A DNA stretch of 7,895 nt from Clostridiales bacterium (lineage in GTDB: Bacteria; Bacillota; Clostridia; Peptostreptococcales; Anaerovoracaceae): positions 1 to 7,895 of the forward strand of contig WRJV01000230.1 in NCBI GenBank assembly GCA_009778415.1. Direction: 5' to 3'. Both the position numbers and the translations under genes were made by a program. Under the pieces are notes generated by a model that ran no database searches, had not been told where the DNA came from, and saw nothing but the letters and a program-made list of their open reading frames with translations. Shown in pieces: positions 1 through 4,874 of the stretch. Position 1 is the first letter of the stretch. Every line of letters starts with the position of its first letter.

Positions 1-165
1 ATGCAATGTGCAGTAAAGTTGCAAAATGTGTAGACAAAGCAGTGCCGTTTTGATAGACTTATTGTATAAAATAAATACGTCTTTATATACAAATTCAATT
101 TGGTAACCGTTTTTCAGTTGCGCACCGATGTATCAAGAATGACAATAACAAAAGCAAATTATTTT

Positions 166-173
166 GGAGGTGG
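166..173 (+). promoter_or_regulatory. Ribosome binding site fixing the TTG start of serA
   Basis: GGAGGTGG closely matches the anti-Shine-Dalgarno end of 16S rRNA. The GGAGG core ends 7 bases before TTG 178-180. It decides in favour of this TTG over upstream in-frame starts, which would add about 26 residues not expected in the family. Confidence 0.85.
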
Positions 174-177
174 TTTT

Positions 178-1086
178 TTGATCAGAGTATTGGCGGCTGA
201 TGGCATGGAAGCTTCTGCAGTTAAAACCCTGCAAGACAGAGGGTTTCAAGTTGTTCAGGAGTATTTTGAACTGGAAGACTTGAAAAAACAAGTTCAGGAA
301 TTTGATGTATTGGTGGTAAGGTCGGCAACGAAGGTCAGGGCGCCAGTTATCGACGCAGCTCTTGAAACCGGAAAGCTCAAAATGATCATACGCGGTGGCG
401 TAGGCGTTGACAACATCGACGTCGAATACGCTGAAAGCAAGGGCATCAAGGTGTTCAACACGCCAAATGCGAGCAGTGCCTCGGTAGCCGAGCTTGCCAT
501 TGCGCACATGTTTTCGCTTGCGCGCTATATTTACATATCAAACGTCACTATGAGGGAAGGCAAATGGGAGAAAAAACAATACGAGGGCACCGAGCTTTGC
601 GGCAAGACCCTCGGGCTTGTCGGTTTTGGGCGAATAGCCGTAGAAACTGCAAAAAGGGCGAAGGCTCTTGGCATGGATGTGGCATATACTAATAGGAGCG
701 GCCCGGTAAACGGGTACGACGATTACCGATACATGCCGCTTGACGAGCTGTTAAGAGCAGCTGACTATATTTCGCTGCACGTTCCCGGTTCGGAAGACGG
801 CAAGCCGGTAATCGGCCGAGAGGAAATCGGCAAGATGAAAGACGGGGTTTTTATCGTCAACACGGCGAGGGGGGGAGTCGTATGCGAGGACTCGCTGCTG
901 GACGCCCTTGACAGCGGAAAAGTTGCAGGGGCGGCTATCGATGTATTTTCGGAAGAGCCAACTGAAAACGAGAGGCTTTATACTCATCCTAAAATTTCCC
1001 TGACTCCGCATGTCGGCGGCTCGACAGCCGAGGCGCAGGAGAGGATAGGAAACGAGGTTGTGGAAATAATTTTAAGGAATAGTTGA
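178..1086 (+). CDS. serA: Short SerA-type D-3-phosphoglycerate / 2-hydroxyacid dehydrogenase
   Basis: A cytosolic NAD-dependent D-isomer 2-hydroxyacid dehydrogenase of 302 residues. The probable reaction is oxidation of 3-phosphoglycerate to 3-phosphohydroxypyruvate, the first step of serine synthesis. Seen: substrate-loop RSATKV (48-53), GGVGVDNID (73-81), the nucleotide-binding loop GFGRIA (149-154), and the catalytic set Arg231 (NTARGG), Glu260 (EEP) and His278 (TPHVGGST). It stops soon after the catalytic domain, so the C-terminal ACT domain that gives serine feedback in longer SerA proteins is absent. The start is TTG at 178, because GGAGGTGG at 166-173 lies just before it; the in-frame TTG at 100 and ATG at 139 have no such site. 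The last Gly of the usual GxGxxG is Ala154. It is followed after 13 bases by the DUF3830 gene. Another 2-hydroxyacid substrate is possible. No convincing promoter was found in 1-177. Confidence 0.9.
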   Translation: MIRVLAADGMEASAVKTLQDRGFQVVQEYFELEDLKKQVQEFDVLVVRSATKVRAPVIDAALETGKLKMIIRGGVGVDNIDVEYAESKGIKVFNTPNASSASVAELAIAHMFSLARYIYISNVTMREGKWEKKQYEGTELCGKTLGLVGFGRIAVETAKRAKALGMDVAYTNRSGPVNGYDDYRYMPLDELLRAADYISLHVPGSEDGKPVIGREEIGKMKDGVFIVNTARGGVVCEDSLLDALDSGKVAGAAIDVFSEEPTENERLYTHPKISLTPHVGGSTAEAQERIGNEVVEIILRNS

Positions 1087-1099
1087 GAGGCACAGCAAA

Positions 1100-1534
1100 A
1101 TGCAAAAAGTTGAATTGAAGTCGGGAGAATACAGGTTTATTGGGGTCCTAGAGGAAAAAAACGCACCGAAAACATGCGAAGCCTTTATAAAGATGCTACC
1201 GCTCAAAGAGAAGGTAATCCATGTGCGGTGGAGCGGTGAGGCTGTATGGATACCGTATGGCGACCAGAACGCCGAAATCCCGCACGAGAATGCCACAAGC
1301 TATCCAAACAAAGGAGAAGTACTCTTTTATCCCGGCGGCGTCAGCGAGATGGAAATCATATTCGCTTATGGCGCATGCTGTTTTTCCAGCAAGGCGGGCC
1401 AACTGGCTGGCAACCATTTCCTTACGTTAACCGGCGACATGGAGCGATGGTACGAGTTTGGCCGCAAGGCGCTCATAGAAGGGGCGCAGGATGTTGCAAT
1501 ATCAATCATTTCAGAAGAAAGCAAAGAAAGATAG
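1100..1534 (+). CDS. DUF3830 family protein, probable cyclophilin-like fold
   Basis: A 144-residue soluble protein that I recognise as DUF3830, a family of unknown function placed among cyclophilin-like folds. Seen: APKTCEAF (22-29), which resembles the start of cyclophilin-like domains; HVRWSGEAVWIP (41-52); PGGVSE (78-83); and the family signature KAGQLAGNHF (98-107). The length is close to what I recall for the family. There is no signal peptide or membrane segment. ATG 1100 is preceded by GAGAGG ending 9 bases upstream, a moderate ribosome binding site. It starts 13 bases after the serA-like stop on the same strand, so the two are almost certainly cotranscribed, and the partner may hint at a role near hydroxyacid metabolism. 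That role is inference; I do not know a biochemical activity. Confidence 0.85.
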   Translation: MQKVELKSGEYRFIGVLEEKNAPKTCEAFIKMLPLKEKVIHVRWSGEAVWIPYGDQNAEIPHENATSYPNKGEVLFYPGGVSEMEIIFAYGACCFSSKAGQLAGNHFLTLTGDMERWYEFGRKALIEGAQDVAISIISEESKER

Positions 1535-1554
1535 GGTATGATTGGCAAATTCGC

Positions 1555-1588
1555 ATCTATTCCTAAAATCATAATTTTGGGAATAGAT
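1555..1588. repeat. 34-base inverted repeat (hairpin), flanked by GGCAAAT direct repeats
   Basis: The arms ATCTATTCC and GGAATAGAT are perfect complements. The stem continues through one T-G pair and AAAAT/ATTTT to a CATA loop, giving a 15-pair stem. It starts 20 bases after the DUF3830 stop. No T-run follows on either strand, so it is not a classic intrinsic terminator; it may stabilise a transcript 3' end. The heptamer GGCAAAT occurs on both sides (1544-1550 and 1592-1598), which could be a target duplication or chance. Confidence 0.7.
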
Positions 1589-1623
1589 ATAGGCAAATGA
1601 ATGGCACATGATATGAAAAATCA

Positions 1624-1660
1624 AAAACATGGCATATTGCTCGCCATGTTTTATTTGTCT
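1624..1660. terminator. Bidirectional Rho-independent terminator
   Basis: The perfect 10-pair stem is AAAACATGGC (1624-1633) with GCCATGTTTT (1643-1652), and the loop has 9 bases. On the plus strand the stem ends in TTTT followed by ATTTG. On the minus strand it ends in TTTT followed by TGATTTTTC. It lies between convergent units and probably ends both the serA-DUF3830 transcript and the LysM transcript. Confidence 0.75.
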
Positions 1661-1685
1661 GCTCATGTCTGCTTTGTTGAGCTCT

Positions 1686-1775
1686 TTCGACAGCATCTTC
1701 TCAAAAAGCCGCTTTGCACTTCGATAGCATCTTCTCAAAAAGCCGCTTTGCACTTCGACAGCATCTTCTCGAAAA
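1686..1775. repeat. 34-base direct tandem repeat, about 2.6 copies
   Basis: Units begin with TTCGA at 1686, 1720 and 1754. Units one and two (1686-1719, 1720-1753) differ only at the C/T at 1691/1725. The third follows the unit through GCATCTTCTC and then diverges after about 22 bases. The period of 34 is not a multiple of three, so it is not a repeat within a protein. Each full unit contains AAAAAGCCGCTTTG, with the small dyad AAAGC-C-GCTTT. Function unknown. Confidence 0.85.
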
Positions 1776-1789
1776 TTATCTCCTCAATC

Positions 1790-1809
1790 GGCTCTAAAAA
1801 AACCGAGCC
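1790..1809. other. Weak hairpin with A-rich loop
   Basis: GGCTC (1790-1794) pairs with GAGCC (1805-1809) around a loop containing seven A residues (a T-run on the minus strand). A short stem with its homopolymer in the loop is not a canonical terminator. It may be a degraded one for the minus-strand LysM transcript. Confidence 0.3.
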
Positions 1810-1860
1810 TCTATTTTGCGTTCTAAGCGATTTTTTTTGCATTCTTGATATATATGTCCA

Positions 1861-1893
1861 ATAGCATATAATGCTATATATGCATAATATTAT
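1861..1893. repeat. Overlapping AT-rich palindromes
   Basis: ATAGCAT (1861-1867) pairs with ATGCTAT (1871-1877). The overlapping pair GCATATA (1864-1870) and TATATGC (1877-1883) makes an alternative hairpin that excludes the first. ATAATATTAT (1884-1893) is a third, perfect palindrome. They lie just downstream of the LysM stop, so they may form structure at that transcript's 3' end. Low complexity makes chance a real possibility. Confidence 0.45.
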
Positions 1894-1901
1894 ATATTCG
1901 C

Positions 1902-2210
1902 TTAATATATGGGAATAACCAATACCTGCCCAGCCTTGAGTTCATGCGCCGCGATGCCGTTCAATTGGCACAGTTCATACACAAGCTTTCGGGTGTCGAT
2001 GCTGCTTGGCATGTAAGTTTTGGCTATGTTCCAAAGCGTGTCGCCATGCTGGACCGTTATTTCGATGTATGCCTGTTCGGTCATGCTGCTGGCGCTGCCA
2101 AGCCCAAGCAACGCGTTTGAAATCAATATTAGCAACACGATGATTGCAGCAGCAAACAACGTAAACCTGCCGCTTGACTTAATTCTGTATTTTTTCCCGG
2201 ATACTGTCAT
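1902..2210 (-). CDS. yneA: YneA-like membrane-anchored LysM protein, probable SOS-induced division inhibitor
   Basis: A 102-residue protein with a short basic N terminus (1-15), one membrane segment (about 16-37) and a single LysM domain (about 49-101, opening with ITVQHGDTLWNIAK and ending GQVLVIPIY). This is the architecture and length of Bacillus YneA, which is induced by DNA damage and blocks division. The LysM part would face the wall and bind peptidoglycan. The start is ATG 2210, with AGGAGGGG at 2217-2224 spaced correctly; GTG 2213 is adjacent and a TTG at 2237 has no ribosome site. It has its own consensus promoter with LexA-like operators, unlike its minus-strand neighbours, which supports SOS control. 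In B. subtilis lexA is divergent from yneA; here the upstream neighbour is a same-strand VTT gene. The fold and topology are clear; the division-inhibitor role is inference from architecture plus operators. Confidence 0.88.
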   Translation of the reverse strand: MTVSGKKYRIKSSGRFTLFAAAIIVLLILISNALLGLGSASSMTEQAYIEITVQHGDTLWNIAKTYMPSSIDTRKLVYELCQLNGIAAHELKAGQVLVIPIY

Positions 2211-2216
2211 CACTAT

Positions 2217-2224
2217 CCCCTCCT
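2217..2224 (-). promoter_or_regulatory. Ribosome binding site of the YneA-like gene
   Basis: The minus strand reads AGGAGGGG here; the AGGAGG core ends 8 bases before ATG 2210. It fixes the start and rules out the longer frame beginning inside operator A. Confidence 0.85.
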
Positions 2225-2230
2225 GACTAC

Positions 2231-2244
2231 GCAACAAACGTTCG
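2231..2244 (-). promoter_or_regulatory. LexA-like operator A (downstream of start site)
   Basis: The minus strand reads CGAACGTTTGTTGC. The left half GAAC is perfect; the right half GTTG has one mismatch to GTTC. It fits 12 of 14 positions of the Bacillus SOS box CGAACRNRYGTTYC. It covers the first transcribed bases. Confidence 0.65.
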
Positions 2245-2254
2245 TTCTTAATAA

Positions 2255-2283
2255 ATTATAAACGAATATTTGTTCGCTGTCAA
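2255..2283 (-). promoter_or_regulatory. Consensus sigma-A promoter of the YneA-like gene
   Basis: On the minus strand, TTGACA (2283-2278) is followed by exactly 17 bases and then TATAAT (2260-2255), both perfect consensus hexamers. The predicted start of transcription is near 2248, giving a leader of about 38 bases. Operator B lies within the spacer, with operators A and C on either side. A promoter this strong on a toxic division inhibitor would need tight repression. Confidence 0.9.
2263..2276 (-). promoter_or_regulatory. LexA-like operator B (in the promoter spacer)
   Basis: The minus strand reads CGAACAAATATTCG, fitting 12 of 14 consensus positions, with one half-site mismatch (ATTC for GTTC). 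It lies wholly between -35 and -10, where bound LexA would exclude RNA polymerase. Confidence 0.8.
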
Positions 2284-2293
2284 TAGGGGAGTT

Positions 2294-2307
2294 TGAACAA
2301 TTGTTCT
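2294..2307 (-). promoter_or_regulatory. LexA-like operator C (upstream of -35)
   Basis: The core GAACAATTGTTC (2295-2306) is a perfect 12-base palindrome with both half-sites intact, though its outer bases differ from the CG...YC consensus. It overlaps the stop codon of the VTT gene (2306-2308). Its centre is 31 bases from that of operator B. Confidence 0.65.
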
Positions 2308-3034
2308 ATTTTTTTATAAGGTGGTGGCTGTCGATCCACGATGTTATCCGTTTACGGTAAACAAGCCCAAGGATACAGAACGCTGCCGACAAGACTGAGA
2401 CAATGACGATGCCCTTAACGCTGCCGCTGTCGATCATGCTGCCAAGCAAGATGGTGCCCATGATTCCCGGAGTCCTCCCTACTAGGGCAACCAGCAGAAA
2501 ATGCCAGAACTTGACTTTTGAAAGCCCCACCGCATAGCCGAGAGGGTCTTTTGGAAGGCCTGGGATTAAAAATAAGACGAATAAAACTAAAAGCGAACGT
2601 TTGCTGTTCATCTGCTCGATGCGCTTGACGAATTTCTTCTCGCCAAAAAGCAGGTGCATCGCGTCCTGCCCTAAAAAACGGGCAAGAAAAAACGTTGCAG
2701 TAGTTCCGATTGCGATTCCAGCCATGGAAAGAAGGTATGCAATCCAAAACCCGAAGACGTACCCCGAAGCCAAGTGAAAGGGCTGTGCAGGGATAACGCT
2801 GACGACGACATGCAAAATCTGAAGGCCAATGTAAACAAAAGAACTCGCGACCTCGTATTTCTCCAGAAAAACTTCTATGTCTTCAAAAGACTTGAAGCCT
2901 GCAATGAATTCATAGTGAAAAAAATATATGTATGCAGGGATTCCAATTACTAATACTAGGAACAAGGCGAGTTTTGCTATGGCTGTTAGTTTGTCGTTTG
3001 TGTGTTTTTCGCTTTGTGAAGGCTTGTTTGTCAT
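2306..3034 (-). CDS. TVP38/TMEM64 (VTT-domain) membrane protein
   Basis: A 242-residue integral membrane protein of the DedA/VTT superfamily, whose members are linked to lipid movement across bilayers; the substrate here is unknown. Seen: a first membrane segment (about 17-40); a VTT domain over about 65-200 with segments near 65-85 and 90-120; GTTATFFLARFLGQ (110-123); the hallmark LFLIPGLPKDPLGYAVG around 153-170; and a last segment near 207-227 before a basic tail. Length is usual for the family. Its ATG overlaps the TGA of the PNPOx-GNAT gene (ATGA). No ribosome binding site is visible before it, so translation probably depends on coupling. Its stop codon lies inside LexA-like operator C, so repressor binding may affect read-through from this gene. 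Confidence 0.9.
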   Translation of the reverse strand: MTNKPSQSEKHTNDKLTAIAKLALFLVLVIGIPAYIYFFHYEFIAGFKSFEDIEVFLEKYEVASSFVYIGLQILHVVVSVIPAQPFHLASGYVFGFWIAYLLSMAGIAIGTTATFFLARFLGQDAMHLLFGEKKFVKRIEQMNSKRSLLVLFVLFLIPGLPKDPLGYAVGLSKVKFWHFLLVALVGRTPGIMGTILLGSMIDSGSVKGIVIVSVLSAAFCILGLVYRKRITSWIDSHHLIKK

Positions 3035-3990
3035 TTTGTTAATGTTTTCATCATCGGTGTAAATATTATCCCATCTTTCTCCTGCTGTTCACCTGTTTTC
3101 TCAAACCCTAGGCGTTCATAGGCTTTGACTGCGTAGGGCGAAGAATTTACCGTCATTTCGGTTATTGCCCCGTTTTGCCCTATTTCTTCGAGTACGTGGC
3201 TCATCAACTGCCTCGCTATCCCTTTTCTATGGTGCCGCTTGTCTACAAACATGAGGGAAACATGTGAAACGTCCCTGGTTGCTATGACTCCGACGATTTC
3301 GCCGCATTCCCGGCAGGCCCACATCTTTTTGTGCCTAGATATTATATCGGCAGATATGTCCTCTAATTTACCCTTAAGATAGTCGGAGAACGTTTTTCTC
3401 CCTTGTTCAGAATAGTCCACAGCAACGAATTCGGAAAACACCCTGTTGACAAGGCCGATCGCCTGCCCCAAGTCGTCTTTGCCGACTTCTTTTATGGACC
3501 GCGCCCTCCCGTCAGAAAACTCGATTGCCTCCTTGCCGGTCAAATGCTCGATGTCGAGCACTAAAATTTGGACCCCGGCGATGCTGCCTTCTATTTCGCT
3601 TTTGCTTTCTTCTTCGTAACCAGCCGAGTATTTTTCAACCAGCAGGCCAAGCGCCTCCCTTTTTTCTTCAATTCCGGAAGCAAGGCGAATCCTGCCAAAG
3701 GCTATGGCGCTCCTGTAATATGTCGTGAATTCGCTGGGCACCACGTAGTCTGTTTCGATAACAGTGAACGATACACGGTCGTGCTTGTTGATTGAGTCGA
3801 TTTTGTGCCCTTTCATAGCCGAGTGGAAATACAGCTTTCCGTCCTTGTGCCGAAAGCTCATCGGGACGCCGTAAGCATAGCCGTCGTCCCCCACCAGCGA
3901 AAGGACTCCTGAAGTGCAGTTTTCCAGCACTTCGGTTGCCCTTTCCTTTGACAATGCCTGTTTTTTGTTTCGACTGACTTCCCTGAACAT
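3031..3990 (-). CDS. Flavin split-barrel (PNPOx/NimA-like) protein fused to a GNAT acetyltransferase
   Basis: A 319-residue soluble two-domain protein. Residues about 7-155 match the pyridoxamine-phosphate-oxidase-like flavin split barrel of the nitroimidazole-reductase (NimA) group: GVPMSFRHKDGKLYFHSA (41-58), GHKIDSI (61-67), VSFTV (73-77) and AFGRI (97-101). Residues about 165-318 are a GNAT N-acetyltransferase: the acetyl-CoA loop HRKGIARQL (254-262) has His where Gln/Arg is common, and AVKAYERLGF (287-296) is the usual C-terminal motif. NimA-like barrels bind FMN or heme; GNAT domains transfer an acetyl group. Substrates are unknown, and detoxification is a guess. ATG 3990 follows AAAGGGGG. 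It begins 10 bases after the hydrolase stop and overlaps the VTT start. The frame is open throughout, so this is a real fusion in this sequence. Confidence 0.88.
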   Translation of the reverse strand: MFREVSRNKKQALSKERATEVLENCTSGVLSLVGDDGYAYGVPMSFRHKDGKLYFHSAMKGHKIDSINKHDRVSFTVIETDYVVPSEFTTYYRSAIAFGRIRLASGIEEKREALGLLVEKYSAGYEEESKSEIEGSIAGVQILVLDIEHLTGKEAIEFSDGRARSIKEVGKDDLGQAIGLVNRVFSEFVAVDYSEQGRKTFSDYLKGKLEDISADIISRHKKMWACRECGEIVGVIATRDVSHVSLMFVDKRHHRKGIARQLMSHVLEEIGQNGAITEMTVNSSPYAVKAYERLGFEKTGEQQEKDGIIFTPMMKTLTK

Positions 3991-4000
3991 CTTTCCCCCT

Positions 4001-4807
4001 TTACCAATCCAATTCCAACGAAACCCCGACTTCCTTCACTGGAATGTACTTGTGCATTTCCGCCTTTACGTTGAACGACACGCAATGGCACGGGTACAGA
4101 TCGCTGATGCCGTTCTTGAGAAAGTATTCTATAGTCTTTTCTAGCTGCTGGTCTAGATCAAAAATGTGGAACCCTCCGATCACGCCCAATATCCTGTCGT
4201 CGTTGCATACATGCTTGCTGTATTCGATGATGTTGCATATTCCGCTGTGGGAGCAGCCTGTAACGATGTATATGCCTTTGTCTGTTTTGTAGGCGACGGC
4301 AGAGTCGTCAAGCACCAAATCGTCTGTGTAGCCGTCGTCAAGCAGCACCTGGCCGATCAGCTTTCTTTTTTCAAAATCGTTTGATGACGGGATTTCACCC
4401 AAAAAACACATGTCCCCGTTAATTTTTACTGGTTTGTCGGACAGGATCAATTGTGCGTATTTTTGCAGCTGCTGTGCACTAAACGGTGAACATATCCTCG
4501 TCTCCCCTATCTTCTTTTCGTTGAACGCTTTTGAATGGGCTATAATCCTCGCGTCCGGGATGTCGAACTGCTCAAACAGGTATTTCAGCCCACCTGTATG
4601 GTCGTTGTGCCCATGAGAAATGACGATGTCCGATACGTCCTTGAGGTTGACCTGAAACGCCAAAGCGTTTTGAATGAACAAGTCCGAGTACCCTACGTCA
4701 AAAAGTATCCTTCTGTCTTCGTCCTCGATGTAAAAGCTGACTGCTGGCTCCGCATAGAAATAATTGTCGATATACGTGTTGTTGTCGACCAGTACTTTTA
4801 ACTTCAA
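4001..4807 (-). CDS. Metallo-beta-lactamase-fold hydrolase (COG1237-like)
   Basis: A 268-residue cytosolic metallohydrolase. Seen: the metal-binding motif HGHNDHTGG (65-73), giving His65, His67, Asp69 and His70; GCSHSG (184-189) with His187; GGFHI (211-215) with His214; and PCHC (239-242) with His241. The GCSHSGI...I pattern is typical of the COG1237 group, often named after the archaeal dihydropterin-ribofuranosylaminobenzene-phosphate synthase; in bacteria that name rarely reflects the function. All expected metal ligands appear present, so it should be active, on an unknown substrate. The start is TTG 4807, with GGAGGGG at 4819-4813. It follows the YnbB-like gene after 67 bases, the largest gap in this gene run, where an internal promoter is possible but none is clear. 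Confidence 0.9.
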   Translation of the reverse strand: MKLKVLVDNNTYIDNYFYAEPAVSFYIEDEDRRILFDVGYSDLFIQNALAFQVNLKDVSDIVISHGHNDHTGGLKYLFEQFDIPDARIIAHSKAFNEKKIGETRICSPFSAQQLQKYAQLILSDKPVKINGDMCFLGEIPSSNDFEKRKLIGQVLLDDGYTDDLVLDDSAVAYKTDKGIYIVTGCSHSGICNIIEYSKHVCNDDRILGVIGGFHIFDLDQQLEKTIEYFLKNGISDLYPCHCVSFNVKAEMHKYIPVKEVGVSLELDW

Positions 4808-4812
4808 TTTTT

Positions 4813-4819
4813 CCCCTCC
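4813..4819 (-). promoter_or_regulatory. Ribosome binding site fixing the TTG start of the hydrolase
   Basis: The minus strand reads GGAGGGG; the GGAGG core ends 7 bases before TTG 4807-4805. No in-frame ATG is better placed, and the protein begins MKLKVLVDN, as expected for a first beta strand. Confidence 0.85.
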
Positions 4820-4874
4820 AAAAAACCCTTTTGATTTTATCGCTATCTGTTTAACTACCTTTATACCATAAATT

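Larger units (their letters stand above)
1535..1901. other. Convergent intergenic region, repeat-rich, no convincing gene
   Basis: This stretch separates the plus-strand serA-DUF3830 unit from the minus-strand LysM gene. It holds, in order, a 34-base near-perfect hairpin, a bidirectional terminator, 2.6 copies of a 34-base tandem repeat, a small A-loop hairpin and AT-rich overlapping palindromes. Short reading frames exist on both strands. They lack ribosome binding sites, run through the terminator stem and have unremarkable translations, so I call none of them genes. Confidence 0.75.

Noticed and set aside
100..177. Longer N terminus for the SerA-like protein (TTG 100 or ATG 139)
   Set aside because: No ribosome binding site precedes either start, and the added residues precede the typical first beta strand. 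TTG 178 has GGAGGTGG in place.
1..177. Riboswitch, T-box or clear promoter upstream of serA
   Set aside because: The visible leader is short and lacks a T-box motif or terminator stem. TTGATA at 50-55 and TATAAA at 65-70 are only 9 bases apart, and other pairings are poor.
1555..1588. A dif-like recombination site for the Xer protein
   Set aside because: It shares TTCCTA with Gram-positive dif, but the right arm does not match the XerD half (TTATGTNAA type) and the dyad is far more perfect than dif arms. A terminus location cannot be shown.
1511..1753. Minus-strand 80-codon open frame covering the tandem repeat
   Set aside because: The 34-base period shifts frame between copies, it overlaps the DUF3830 end and the terminator, and no ribosome site is visible.
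1686..1775. CRISPR array
   Set aside because: The units are contiguous with no spacers between them, and no cas genes are present.
1601..1864. Plus-strand 87-codon open frame
   Set aside because: It runs through the terminator stem and the tandem repeats, has no ribosome site and its translation resembles no known family.
2211..2237. Longer N terminus for the LysM protein from TTG 2237
   Set aside because: It would start inside operator A with no ribosome site. AGGAGGGG at 2217-2224 serves ATG 2210.
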